Below, in pieces: positions 43,368 to 52,166 of a stretch of 64,000 nucleotides of DNA; the first letter of the stretch is position 1; the number at the start of each line of letters is the position of its first letter. The notes beneath the pieces were generated by a model. That model had not been told where the DNA came from, did not search any database, and saw only the letters and a program-made list of their open reading frames with translations. The position numbers and the translations under genes are program-made. The DNA is taken from NCBI RefSeq assembly GCF_000009765.2, contig NC_003155.5, positions 124,001 to 188,000 of the forward strand, read 5' to 3'. Source of the DNA: Streptomyces avermitilis MA-4680 = NBRC 14893 (lineage in GTDB: Bacteria > Actinomycetota > Actinomycetes > Streptomycetales > Streptomycetaceae).

Positions 43368-43756
43368 GCTCCAGTCACCGACCGTCCTTCGGACACACGG
43401 AGAACCGCAGCCTGCACACGCCGCACCCCGAGCGACGTTGTCGGAGCCTTCTTCAAGGCGGACGACGCGCGTGCTGTCCTCGTTGAAGGCCAGGCCCCTC
43501 GGCGCCGGCCACACCGCGAGCTGCTGCTTGACCTGTCGGGCCCGTCCGCACAAAGCCATCAGATGGTCGGCATAACGGATCGCCACCGGGTGCCCGGCTC
43601 AAACCTACCGGCCTGCCTCATCCCATCAGGAAGGTATGGGCCCCCGGCTGCTTCATCCAGCCCATGCGGGGCGACGTTCAACAGCGTCGAGCTGACACCC
43701 CGCCTTGTGGAGCCCTCTCCTCCGACCAGGCGGCCGCCTGACGCGGGCCGGAGAGG
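43368..43756. other. 390-bp spacer, no gene recognised
   Basis: Between the PIG-L remnant and the end of the MRJP-like gene. Short frames only, with no family match and no hairpin of note. Confidence 0.4.
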
Positions 43757-44923
43757 TCACACGAGCCTGACCGGCCCGGCGTCGATCGGCAGGCGGACCA
43801 GGAGATAGGGCTTGCGGCGCAGGTCCTTGCCCTCGTGGAAGGGCGAGAGCCGGTTGAGCTGGTTGGCGATGGCGTACAGGTGCCGGTCCGAGGCGACGGA
43901 CAGGGTGTCGACCCAGAGCAGATCGCGTCCCTGGGCGAGGGTCCGGTAGGTGCCGTTCGGGCTCCTGCGCCAGATCGCGTTGTGTTCGAGGTCGCCGCCG
44001 TAGAGCCGTCCCTTGTCGTCGCTCTCCAGGCCGTCGGCCATCGGCTTGAACCCCAGGTCCTCGACCGTCGCCGCCACCTCGGCGTCCGTGGCGTCCGGGT
44101 TGGCGAGGGCGTCGGTGGACACGCTGTGCAGCCGGCGGCTGGACAGCGGGCAGTAGTAGAGGCGCGTGCCGTCGGCGCTGAGAGCGATGCCGTCGGAGCC
44201 GGTCTCGTAGTACGTGGGCTCGCCGCCCGCGGGGCGGACCATGAAGGGCTCACCATCGATGACCGGAAGGAACCGCTCGTCCGGGAGTGCCGAGGGGTGC
44301 CCGGTCAGTCGCCGCCAGGAGCGGCCCGTGGCGAGGTCGACCACGACAATGCCGTTGGAGCCGCCCGAGTCGGTGATGAACGCCGTGCCTTCGGCGCCGC
44401 GCCGCAGGTCGAAGCGCACGTCGTTGAGGTAGCTGTTCGCCGGCACCACCTCGGGCGGGAAGAGGATCTTCCGTACGATCCGGTCCGTGCGCAGGTCGAC
44501 CGCCACGAGCTTGGGACCGCCGTAGGAGGACCCGGCGAACCCCGGGCTTCCGGTGTCGAGAATCCACAGCCGGTCGGCCCCATCGACGACGACGCTCTGC
44601 ACCGACTGGAAGTGCCCGGCCAGGTCTGAGGCGTCCTGACGGTTCACCTCGGCGTCGGGGTAGGCCACCGGCTTCCCGCCGCGCAGTTCGGCGACGGTGA
44701 ACGGAACGTCGTCGCCCCAGCGGGGAAAGTTGACGAAGATCCGGCCTCGGCGCGAGACGGTGACACCCGTCGGCATCGCACCCCAGAAGCGGGCAACGAC
44801 CGCGTAGTGAACGGCTGTTGAACCGGAGGGGGAGGAGGAGTAGGCGTAGGCGTAGGCGGGCCCGGCGAGTTGGGTGGCGGCCAGCGAAGCGGTGGTCGCC
44901 GCAAGGAACGTACGTCGGTTCAT
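43757..44923 (-). CDS. secreted major royal jelly protein-like (six-bladed propeller) protein
   Basis: A 388-residue protein starting at ATG 44923 with AGGAGA upstream. The signal peptide has a twin-arginine look (MNRRTFLAATTASLAATQLA) with cleavage near GPAYA. The mature part matches MRJP/yellow and gluconolactonase-type propellers: ARFWGAMPTGVTVSRRGRIF, GHFQSVQSVVVDGADRLWIL, DTGSPGFAGSSYGGPKLVAV, LNDVRFDLRRGAEGTAFITD, DGIALSADGTRLYYCPLSSR, ESDDKGRLYGGDLEHNAIW. Such proteins bind or hydrolyse small molecules; bacterial members are uncharacterised. The Tat signal implies folding before export, possibly with a metal. Confidence 0.85.
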   Translation of the reverse strand: MNRRTFLAATTASLAATQLAGPAYAYAYSSSPSGSTAVHYAVVARFWGAMPTGVTVSRRGRIFVNFPRWGDDVPFTVAELRGGKPVAYPDAEVNRQDASDLAGHFQSVQSVVVDGADRLWILDTGSPGFAGSSYGGPKLVAVDLRTDRIVRKILFPPEVVPANSYLNDVRFDLRRGAEGTAFITDSGGSNGIVVVDLATGRSWRRLTGHPSALPDERFLPVIDGEPFMVRPAGGEPTYYETGSDGIALSADGTRLYYCPLSSRRLHSVSTDALANPDATDAEVAATVEDLGFKPMADGLESDDKGRLYGGDLEHNAIWRRSPNGTYRTLAQGRDLLWVDTLSVASDRHLYAIANQLNRLSPFHEGKDLRRKPYLLVRLPIDAGPVRLV

Positions 44924-45216
44924 CGAAGCGTCTCCTGGAGGTCAACTTGCTGGAAGGCGCGGCGAGTTGCCGCATCACCTCGGCGCGTGGGGGAATTGGC
45001 CGGACGTCTGCCGTGGCCGGTGGAGGACGGTGCCTCCAGCAGCCGCTCTCGGGGAGTCGGCTTCGCCCGCCTGGTCAGGGCGAGCCGGAGTCCACCTGGA
45101 CGGCAGGTACCTCGTACGTTCCTGCGACCTGAAGTCGTCCGCCGAGGACATCGCCTGCGGCTGCCGCCAACTCCTGGAAGGGGAACGGGGTCAAACGGCC
45201 GGTGGATCTGGTGCTC

Positions 45217-45735
45217 TCAGGGCTGCCGGGCTGCCGGGCGGGTCTTCGCGACCATGCTGCGGTCCCCCGAGGAGACCATCGCGTGAATGGGTACGGTGCT
45301 GACGCTCATGAGCGTCGCAAGGCCCCGGCGGCCCTGCTGGCGGGCGAGCGCCGGACCCATGAGGTGCATCAGGGCGGTGAGGGCCGGCATCGGACGCCCG
45401 AAGAGCGTGATTTCCGTGATGCGTGCTTGGTTGTCGAGCCGCAGCATCTGCACCTCCTCGAACGACTGGGAACCCACCCGCGCCCGGTAGACCAGGGCGT
45501 AGGTGTCGCCCTCGCCGGTCTGGGTGTGGTAATGGACGTCCTTGACCGCCGCGAACGCCGAGGTCAGGAAGTCACGCAGCTGGTCAGATCCCTCGAAGCG
45601 GAACTGGTCGGTGAGAGGCGAGCTGAGCACGACGTCCGGGCTCAGGCACGCGACCGCGGCGTCGACATCACCGCGTTCCTCGGCGGAGCGCCAGCGCGCG
45701 ATGGTAGTAGCGGCGGAGTCCAGGGTCTCGGACAC
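45217..45735 (-). CDS. SnoaL/NTF2-like protein
   Basis: A 172-residue protein starting at GTG 45735 (GGGAGAG upstream). The alpha+beta cone fold is suggested by WRSAEERGDVDAAVACLSPD, VLSSPLTDQFRFEGSDQLRD, VHYHTQTGEGDTYALVYRAR and MLRLDNQARITEITLFGRPM. Members are small-molecule isomerases, hydrolases or binding proteins. It lies 65 bp after an SDR gene that carries the double TetR operator, so the two form one operon in the TetR regulon. The final 35 residues are an extension beyond the fold. Confidence 0.8.
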   Translation of the reverse strand: MSETLDSAATTIARWRSAEERGDVDAAVACLSPDVVLSSPLTDQFRFEGSDQLRDFLTSAFAAVKDVHYHTQTGEGDTYALVYRARVGSQSFEEVQMLRLDNQARITEITLFGRPMPALTALMHLMGPALARQQGRRGLATLMSVSTVPIHAMVSSGDRSMVAKTRPAARQP

Positions 45736-45800
45736 GGGTCTCTCCCGGTATCAACGGCACGAACGGGTTTGTGGGTCGCGGGATGCGCGGGTGGCAGATG

Positions 45801-46616
45801 TCAGCCGGTGAGCTTGTTCATGCTGCGGATCTGCTTGTCCAGGACCCAGGCGGGAACGAAGCGGAGCATGCGCGCGCGTCCGGCCATCGGGCCAGCGGCG
45901 TAGCGCAGTTTCGGCTTGGTGTCGGTGGCTGCCGTGACGATCGCCTTGGCGACCACGGCGGGGTCGTCGCCGGCCTTGATCGCCTCCGTCATCAGGCGGT
46001 CGAAGACGTGCCGCTGGTCGGCGTAGGTCTGCAGGGGGCTGTCGGGCTTGGCGCTGTTGGCCTCGAATCCGGTGTTGGTGTAGGCGGGTTCGACCAGGAG
46101 CGAGCGAACCCCGTACTGGCGGACCTCGTGGTCCAGGGACTGCGAGTAGCCCTCGATCGCGTGCTTGGACGCGCCGTAGACGGCCATGTAGGGAGCGGGG
46201 ATGAAGCCCTGCACGGACGAGAGGTTGATGATGCGTCCGCGCCCCCGGGCACGCATGTGCGGCAGGACCTCCTTGACCATGCGCATGACCCCGAAGACGT
46301 TGATGTCGAAGACGCCCTGGGCCTGCGCGAGTGAGGTTTCCTCGACCGCGCCGATCGAGCCGACGCCGGCGTTGTTGACCAGGACGTCGATCCGCCCGAA
46401 CCGCTCGATCACCTGCTGGACCACGGCGGTGACCAACTTGTCACTGACCACGTCGAGGTCGAAGAACGTCACACCCTGGAGCGGGGTGACGCGTGAGGTG
46501 TCGCGGCCCGTGCCGGCCACCTCGAAACCCGCCGCGACCAGCGCGAGCGCGGTCTGCTTGCCGATACCGGAGGACGCACCCGTCACCAGGGCCACCGGCC
46601 GATTTGTCGTCATCAT
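45801..46616 (-). CDS. short-chain dehydrogenase/reductase (second of the TetR regulon)
   Basis: A 271-residue SDR starting at ATG 46616 (GGGAGTGC upstream). Cofactor motif ALVTGASSGIGKQTALALVA, VLVNNAGVGSIGAVEE, catalytic Ser in IINLSSVQGFIPAPYMA, Tyr-Lys in YGASKHAIEGYSQSL. The sequence after this (EVRQYGVRSLLVEPAYTNTG) matches oxidoreductases of the retinol-dehydrogenase-like group. It is preceded by two TetR palindromes 22-66 bp upstream. It belongs to the same predicted regulon as the SDR-epoxide hydrolase-NmrA operon 9 kb away. Confidence 0.92.
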   Translation of the reverse strand: MMTTNRPVALVTGASSGIGKQTALALVAAGFEVAGTGRDTSRVTPLQGVTFFDLDVVSDKLVTAVVQQVIERFGRIDVLVNNAGVGSIGAVEETSLAQAQGVFDINVFGVMRMVKEVLPHMRARGRGRIINLSSVQGFIPAPYMAVYGASKHAIEGYSQSLDHEVRQYGVRSLLVEPAYTNTGFEANSAKPDSPLQTYADQRHVFDRLMTEAIKAGDDPAVVAKAIVTAATDTKPKLRYAAGPMAGRARMLRFVPAWVLDKQIRSMNKLTG

Positions 46617-46637
46617 GCACTCCCGAAGCCATCTGGG

Positions 46638-46682
46638 AAACCGGCCGGTTTCCCCTTGACCTCACTGTAAACCGATCGGTTT
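46638..46682. promoter_or_regulatory. double TetR operator before the second SDR operon
   Basis: AAACCGGCCGGTTT (46638-46651) and AAACCGATCGGTTT (46669-46682), 31 bp apart, lie directly upstream of the SDR gene. The second is identical to the sites at 36775, 36798 and 37994. A decayed tetR lies on the other side. Confidence 0.8.
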
Positions 46683-46799
46683 CCACTGCGCAAGCTCAAG
46701 CACGGAACTGATCCCGGGCCGCGTCGCCGGCCGGCTTCAAGTCGAGCTGACCGACGCCCGCCGGCATGGCGGCGCGCGCCGGATGAGCAGGCGGGAGAG

Positions 46800-47150
46800 A
46801 CGCGACAGCACCATCAGCGCGCTGCGATCGCGAGTTCGGGCCCAAGGGCTGCTACGGCATTTCCGCCGAGGCGATTGCCAGGCAGGCCGGTGCCACGCAG
46901 CCGTACCTCTTCCGACTCTTCCCGGGCGAGAAGGCGACCGCCGCCACCTTGACGCGGAGCACGGAAGAACGCCCTCCTGGCGTTCGACAGATGGCCAAGG
47001 ACGGGCGGCACGAGCGGGCCTCACATGCCATGAGCAGCTCAATGGGGATCGGATACGTGCGGCTGGTCTCGGCACACCCCGAAAACGCTGCAGATGCAGG
47101 TACGGGGATGTCTGGTCGCGGCAGCCGCCAGGCACACCAAGCAGCAGAAG
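46800..47150 (+). pseudogene. TetR-family regulator remnant
   Basis: EFGPKGCYGISAEAIARQAG and ATQPYLFRLFPGEKATAA (from about 46832) are the helix-turn-helix of a TetR protein. MGIGYVRLVSAHPE (about 47040) and, in another frame, TLQMQVRGCLVAAA (about 47085) match the start of the ligand domain. There is no start codon in place, and the C-terminal half is gone. It is divergent from the SDR gene at 46616, so it may once have been that gene's own regulator. The rest of 46683-47401 has no gene. Confidence 0.6.
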
Positions 47151-47401
47151 CCCTCGGCGGCGTCGGGTGGGACAGGCGCGAGCCCGATGCCGTCGACGAT
47201 AATCACCAGCTGGGCGCAGTGCTCGATTCTGGCGAATGCGTCCACCGCGCGAATGGACAGTGACTGCGGTCGAGGACGCAGGCACCTAGCGGGTTTGGGC
47301 AGCTGCGGGCGCCCAGCGATAGCGGCAGGGCCTGTCTGGTGAGCAGGGGGTGTGGGCTGCCGTCTGGTGCAGAAGCTCCTGAGGGAATCCGGCCTGCCTG
47401 A

Positions 47402-48043
47402 TCAGAGCTGATCGCTGATGGCTCGGTAGGCCGCGATGTACAGGGTGTGGCACAGGTCGATCAGTTCTTCGACGGTGGCCTTCTGGTGGCCGAGCGTCCA
47501 GTCCACGAGCAGTTCGTTGACTCCGCCGACCAGACTCATCGCGGTCATGGCGAGCCGGCTGGAGGAGGCTTCCGGGTCAGATAGCGGTCCGACGACGGCG
47601 GCGACCATCGCGGCGAATTCGTGCAAGACGTCACGGCGCCGCACTTCGAGGCGGGGGCTGGCGCCCACGACCTCGATGAGCACCAGGCGGGCCTTGCGTG
47701 CGTCGCCGGCCAGTGTGCGGATGAAGACCTCGAGTCCGGCGCGCAACTGGGCGTCGACATCGGGTGCGGCAGCGGCTGCGGCCTGCGCGGTCTCGGCGAT
47801 GATCGTAGTGATCAGCTCGTCGTAGACCCCGGCGAGAAGGTCTTCGCGGTCGCGGAACGACTCGTAGAAGTAGCGCTCGGTCAGTCCGGCGTGCGAGCAC
47901 ACCTGCTTGACGGAGGCCGAGGCATATCCGGCTGTGCCGAACAGGTCGAGGCCCGCCTGGATGAGGCGGGTGCGGCGCTCCTGCTGTCGCTGCGCCGCGT
48001 CGCGTCCGCCGTAGCGCCGCCCGGCGGTCTGTGTGCCGGTCAT
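47402..48043 (-). CDS. TetR-family regulator of the SDR-MBL-hydrolase cluster
   Basis: A 213-residue protein. ATG 48043 was chosen because GGGGAGAA lies just upstream; the frame is open 16 codons more. The HTH is RTRLIQAGLDLFGTAGYASA, SVKQVCSHAGLTERYFYESF, RDREDLLAGVYDEL. The C-terminal part (LEVFIRTLAGDARKARLVLI, MTAMSLVGGVNELLVDWTLG) is typical of TetR regulators of lipid or steroid pathways. It is divergent from an SDR-led operon with a perfect dyad in the 147-bp spacer, so it probably represses both directions. Confidence 0.9.
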   Translation of the reverse strand: MTGTQTAGRRYGGRDAAQRQQERRTRLIQAGLDLFGTAGYASASVKQVCSHAGLTERYFYESFRDREDLLAGVYDELITTIIAETAQAAAAAAPDVDAQLRAGLEVFIRTLAGDARKARLVLIEVVGASPRLEVRRRDVLHEFAAMVAAVVGPLSDPEASSSRLAMTAMSLVGGVNELLVDWTLGHQKATVEELIDLCHTLYIAAYRAISDQL

Positions 48044-48081
48044 TTCTCCCCTTCGCAGAGGTGTTGACACCGGTGTGCTCC

Positions 48082-48107
48082 GAACTGACACTCTAGCTTG
48101 TCAGTTC
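48082..48107. promoter_or_regulatory. TetR operator dyad in divergent promoter
   Basis: GAACTGACA-N8-TGTCAGTTC is a perfect 9+9 dyad centred between the tetR (starts 48043, minus) and the SDR gene (starts 48191, plus). A further TGACATGGTGTCG half-match follows at 48111. The sequence differs from the AAACCGATCGGTTT sites, so this is a separate regulon. Confidence 0.75.
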
Positions 48108-48190
48108 ATCTGACATGGTGTCGTGTCAGACGAGCGCGAGGTCCGCCGGCCGCTCGGCGCTCATGCTCAGGGCAAGAAAGGGGCTCGACC

Positions 48191-49102
48191 GTGGCAGCAC
48201 CGCCCAAACACCCGAATACGTCCAGCCGGAGAGACCACGACAAGCTCGCCCGCACACAACCGCTGACCGGCCGAGTGATCGCGGTCACCGGGGCGGGCCG
48301 CGGAATCGGGCGTGCCGTCGCAGCCCGGCTCGCCGCGGCCGGAGCCGCCGTGGCGATCGGCGATCTCGACACGCGGCTCGCCACGGAGGCGGCCGGTGCC
48401 CTCAGCACGCGTCCCGGTGGCCGGCTGCTCGGGCTGCCTCTCGACGTCACCGATACACCTTCCTTCGAAGACTTCCTGCGCACCGTCGAGACCCGGCTGG
48501 GACCGATCGACGTACTCATCAACAACGCCGGAATCATGTGGGTGGGCCCCTTCGCGGAAGAACCGGAGGAAGCCGCCCTGCGCCAGTTCGACGTCAACGT
48601 CCACGGCGTACTGCGCGGGATGAAACTCGTGATCCCGGGAATGCGGAAACGCGGTCGCGGCCACGTGGTGAACATCGCCTCCGCCGCCAGCAAGGTCGCC
48701 CCGGCCGGCGAGGCGACCTACGCGGCGACGAAGCACGCACTCCACGGCTACAGCACAGCCGTCCGCGCCGAACTGCGCGGCACCGGCGTGCACATGTCCC
48801 TGGTGATGCCCGGAGTCGTGGACACCGAGCTGGCCGTGGGCACCGCGACCGGACCCACCCGACGCCTGACGACGGATCAGGTGGCCGACGCGGTGCTCGA
48901 CGTCGTGCTGCGCCCGCGGTTCGAGGTCTTCGTTCCCCGCCAGGTAGCCGCCCTGACCCGCTTGGCCGCGCTGCTGCCGGGCCGAGCCCGCGACGCCCTG
49001 CATCACCTCCTCGTCCCCAACCAGCTCGCCGCCCTGTCCGACCGGTCGGTCCGCGCGGCCTACGAGCAGCGCACCCGCACCGCCCGCCACCCCGAAAGTT
49101 GA
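48191..49102 (+). CDS. short-chain dehydrogenase/reductase (first gene of the five-gene cluster)
   Basis: A 303-residue SDR starting at GTG 48191 (AAGGGG upstream). Cofactor motif VIAVTGAGRGIGRAVAARLA, DVLINNAGIMWVG, catalytic Ser in VVNIASAASKVAPAG, Tyr-Lys in YAATKHALHGYSTAV. The C-terminal extension (FEVFVPRQVAALTRLAALLP) is typical of SDRs found in actinobacterial steroid or lipid clusters next to alpha/beta hydrolases. Four bases separate it from the MBL gene. Substrate unknown. Confidence 0.92.
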   Translation: MAAPPKHPNTSSRRDHDKLARTQPLTGRVIAVTGAGRGIGRAVAARLAAAGAAVAIGDLDTRLATEAAGALSTRPGGRLLGLPLDVTDTPSFEDFLRTVETRLGPIDVLINNAGIMWVGPFAEEPEEAALRQFDVNVHGVLRGMKLVIPGMRKRGRGHVVNIASAASKVAPAGEATYAATKHALHGYSTAVRAELRGTGVHMSLVMPGVVDTELAVGTATGPTRRLTTDQVADAVLDVVLRPRFEVFVPRQVAALTRLAALLPGRARDALHHLLVPNQLAALSDRSVRAAYEQRTRTARHPES

Positions 49103-49106
49103 GCCC

Positions 49107-50243
49107 GTGACCACCACGCCCAAGCCGGCGCCCAGCGCGAAGAAGGCCCAGGACGCCGCCGCTCCGCGCCCCATCCCCGAATTCGAAGGCGTCCACGACG
49201 TATGGCCCCGCGGCGACCGGCTGAGCGCCGTGCGCAGCGCCGCGGCCACCTACCGGGAGCGGTTCGTCCAGCAGGGCCGCATCCACGCCGTCCGCAGTTT
49301 CGACATCGCCGCCGCCCCGTACCCGACCCGGTTCGGCTTCCACGGCGCCGCGCTCGCCGTCAACCCGTTCGTGAGCATCGTCAACCGGATGCTCGTCGTG
49401 CAGTTCGACGGCTTCGACGGCGAGCCGAAAACACTGGTGTGGGAGCCGACCGTCGCCGCCGGAACGGCTCAAGCGCCGTTCTACGCACAGCTCAAGCGTC
49501 TGGCGGGGGACTTTCTCACCGAGCACGTCTTCGCCCGCTTCTACCAGGACCCGAACACCGTCCTGCCCTCCTGCGGTCTGCGACCCGAGGACGTGGACTT
49601 CGTCAGCTTCGACCACCTGCACGTCCAGGACGTGCGCATGATCATGGGAAGTACCCGCACCATTCCCGGCGAACGGGCGCCCCGCGAAGCGCTGTTCCCG
49701 CGCGCCCGGCTGCTGGTACACCGCAGGGAGCTGGGCACCTTCGAATCGACGCATCCGATGCAGTGGGCCTGGTACGTCGACGGAGGCATGGACGGCGTAC
49801 CGCCCGAGCGCGTCACCGCCTTCGACGGCGATGTCGAACTCGGCGTCGGCGTCAGCCTGCTGTGGACCCCCGGCCATACGGACGGCAACCACTCCCTGGT
49901 GCTGAACACCCCTGACGGCGTGTGGGTCTCCTCCGAGAACGGCATCTCGGCCGACAACTGGCAGCCCGAGCTCTCCCGCATCCCCGGGGTGCGCCGCCAC
50001 GCCGCGTTCTACGGCCATGAGGTGGTGCCCAACGCCAACACCCTGGAGGACTCCCTCAACCAGTACGACTCCATGGTCAAGGAGAAGACCCTCGCCGACC
50101 CCAGCCGGCGCGATCCGCGCTGGCTGCAGATCCTGCCCTCCTCGGAGCTGGCCCCCTTCAAGCGGCACTGGCCGGTGCGGCCCAGCTTCCTCCACGGCGG
50201 TCTGAACTACGGCGAACTGACCCCTGCCGGTGGTCGCCGATGA
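49107..50243 (+). CDS. MBL-fold hydrolase-like protein
   Basis: A 378-residue protein starting at GTG 49107. Metal-site motifs of the metallo-beta-lactamase fold: DFVSFDHLHVQDVR (HxHxxD variant of HxHxDH), LLWTPGHTDGNHSLVLN (His) and AAFYGHEVVPNAN (His). The N-terminal 90 residues (DVWPRGDRLSAVRSAAATYR, FGFHGAALAVNPFVSIVNRM) are an extra domain found in a distinct actinobacterial MBL group. The changed first motif leaves it unclear whether both metals are bound. It overlaps the next gene by four bases in an SDR/MBL/hydrolase operon. Confidence 0.82.
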   Translation: MTTTPKPAPSAKKAQDAAAPRPIPEFEGVHDVWPRGDRLSAVRSAAATYRERFVQQGRIHAVRSFDIAAAPYPTRFGFHGAALAVNPFVSIVNRMLVVQFDGFDGEPKTLVWEPTVAAGTAQAPFYAQLKRLAGDFLTEHVFARFYQDPNTVLPSCGLRPEDVDFVSFDHLHVQDVRMIMGSTRTIPGERAPREALFPRARLLVHRRELGTFESTHPMQWAWYVDGGMDGVPPERVTAFDGDVELGVGVSLLWTPGHTDGNHSLVLNTPDGVWVSSENGISADNWQPELSRIPGVRRHAAFYGHEVVPNANTLEDSLNQYDSMVKEKTLADPSRRDPRWLQILPSSELAPFKRHWPVRPSFLHGGLNYGELTPAGGRR

Positions 50244-51163
50244 CCGGCCCGGCCGCCCGCCGGATCGCCGCCGACGGCGTGGAGCTGGCCGCCTACCAGT
50301 GGGGAACGTCCACCGCTCCTGCGGTGGTGCTGGTCCACGGCTATCCGGACACCAGCGCCGTCTGGCACCCCGTCGCCGACCGCCTGGCTGACCACTTCCA
50401 CGTCACCGCCTTCGACGTACGGGGAGCCGGTGCCTCCCACCGGCCAAGGGGTCTGCGCGCCTACCGGATGTCCCGAATGGAAGCCGACCTGGAGGCGGTT
50501 CTCGACGCCGTGAGCCCCGACCGCCCGGTGCACCTGGTCGGACACGACTGGGGATCGATCCACTCCTGGGAATCGGTCACCGGCACCCGCCTGGCCGGGC
50601 GGATCGCCTCGTTCACCTCCATCTCCGGACCCTGCCTGGACCACGTAGGCCACCTGATCCGGGCCCGCCTCCGACCGCGGCACCCGGATCTGCCGAAGGT
50701 GCTGAGGCAGGCCGCACGATCCTGGTACATCGCCTACTTCCATCTCCCGCTCCTGCCCGCCCTGACCTGGAGAGCACTGGGACACCGCTGGCGCGCCTTC
50801 CTCACCGGCTCCCAAGGTGTGCCCGGGCACACCCCCTACCCCGCGCCGACGCTGGCCCGCGACGCCGTGTCCGGCACCGCGCTGTACCGCGCCAACATGC
50901 TGCCCCGCCTGCTGCGCCCCCGGGACCGGCCGACCACCGTCCCGGTTCAGCTCATCATCCCCACGCGCGACTTCTGCGTCACCCCGGTGCTGTCGTACGG
51001 AGTGGAGCACTGGACGGGGCAGATACAACGGCGCCCGATCGACGCCGGGCACTGGGCACAGCTCAGCCACCCCGAGGAGGTCGCGTCCCGGATCGCGGAA
51101 TTCGCCCACCGCATCGAAGACGGCTCCCGCCGCACTCCGGACCGCACCGCGCACCCGATCTGA
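50240..51163 (+). CDS. alpha/beta hydrolase
   Basis: A 307-residue protein coupled by ATGA to the MBL gene. Oxyanion motif VVLVHGYPDTSAVWHPVADR, nucleophile elbow VHLVGHDWGSIHSWESV (Asp), and the final His in DAGHWAQLSHPEEV. The GHDWGS elbow places it with epoxide hydrolases and dehalogenases. The lid region lacks an obvious Tyr pair. Similar domains are fused to SDRs in mycobacteria, which fits the neighbouring SDR gene. It is probably a cytoplasmic enzyme of the same pathway. Confidence 0.9.
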   Translation: MTGPAARRIAADGVELAAYQWGTSTAPAVVLVHGYPDTSAVWHPVADRLADHFHVTAFDVRGAGASHRPRGLRAYRMSRMEADLEAVLDAVSPDRPVHLVGHDWGSIHSWESVTGTRLAGRIASFTSISGPCLDHVGHLIRARLRPRHPDLPKVLRQAARSWYIAYFHLPLLPALTWRALGHRWRAFLTGSQGVPGHTPYPAPTLARDAVSGTALYRANMLPRLLRPRDRPTTVPVQLIIPTRDFCVTPVLSYGVEHWTGQIQRRPIDAGHWAQLSHPEEVASRIAEFAHRIEDGSRRTPDRTAHPI

Positions 51164-51254
51164 CAGCCCAACAGACCGGCAGGGCCGGCAGTACTGGACG
51201 ACTGCCTGACCACCCTTCCGCACACACCGATCGCCGACGGAGGAGGAACCCGTC

Positions 51255-52166
51255 ATGTTCCGAGCCGCACATGCCCACCCGGAGCGTCCGTCCGAGCCCA
51301 TCGACCACCACGACCTGGTGCTGCAACCCCGGGACGTCACCTTCGACTGGAGCACCACCCCGCTGCACTGGCTGCCGGGTGAGCCCTTCGCCACCCACAC
51401 CTTCGATGTGCTCCACCTCATGCTCCCCGAGCTCGAACGCTGGTTCGTGCGCACCTTCGAGCAGGCCCTGCCATTGATCACCGACGACCGGCTGCGCGAG
51501 GACGTACGCGGCTTCATCGGCCAGGAAGCGATGCACGCCGAGGCGCACCAGGAGGTCCTGGAGCACCTGCTCGCCAAAGGGCTGGACCCGGCCCCGTACA
51601 CCCGCCAGTCCGAATGGATTTTCCGAAGGGTGCTCGGAGACCGGCCGGAACTGACGCCGGCCGCCACCCACGCGCACCTCCTCCAACGGCTCGCCCTCAT
51701 AGCGGCCTTCGAGCACTTCACCGCGTACATGGGTCACTGGATTCTCAGCAACGGGCACCTGGACCGGGCCGGCGCGGACCCCGCGATGCTCGATCTGTTC
51801 CGCTGGCACGGCGCGGAGGAGGTCGAACACCGCTCGGTCGCGTTCGACCTGCTGGTGCACCTCGATCCCCGCTACCGGCGCCGAGTGACCGGCATGCTCG
51901 TCACCGCTCCGGTGCTGACCCGGCTGTGGATCCGCGGAGTCCGCTTCCTGATGAGCGCCGACCCCGAACTCGACGACCGGGTCGAGGTCCGCTTCCGCGA
52001 CTACCTGGCCGCCGCCCGCAAGGACCTGTTGCCCCCGCCGGTCTCGTTCGCCCGCTCGGTACTGCGCTACTTCCGCCCCGGCTACCACCCGACCCAGGAG
52101 GGCTCGACCCAGCAGGCGGTCGCCTACCTGGCGACGTCCCCCGCTGCCCGAGCGGCCGCCCAATGA
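51255..52166 (+). CDS. predicted metal-dependent hydrolase (PF10118 family)
   Basis: A 303-residue protein with GGAGGAGGAA upstream of the ATG. The family hallmarks are FIGQEAMHAEAHQEVLEHLL (EXXXH), ALIAAFEHFTAYMGHWILSN (E and H) and FRWHGAEEVEHRSVAFDLLV (EEXEH), a ferritin-like di-metal arrangement of four helices. Despite the hydrolase name, this pattern resembles di-iron oxygenases; members are often next to ferredoxin reductases, as here. The next gene overlaps by four bases and would supply electrons. The substrate is likely lipid-like, by inference. Confidence 0.88.
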   Translation: MFRAAHAHPERPSEPIDHHDLVLQPRDVTFDWSTTPLHWLPGEPFATHTFDVLHLMLPELERWFVRTFEQALPLITDDRLREDVRGFIGQEAMHAEAHQEVLEHLLAKGLDPAPYTRQSEWIFRRVLGDRPELTPAATHAHLLQRLALIAAFEHFTAYMGHWILSNGHLDRAGADPAMLDLFRWHGAEEVEHRSVAFDLLVHLDPRYRRRVTGMLVTAPVLTRLWIRGVRFLMSADPELDDRVEVRFRDYLAAARKDLLPPPVSFARSVLRYFRPGYHPTQEGSTQQAVAYLATSPAARAAAQ

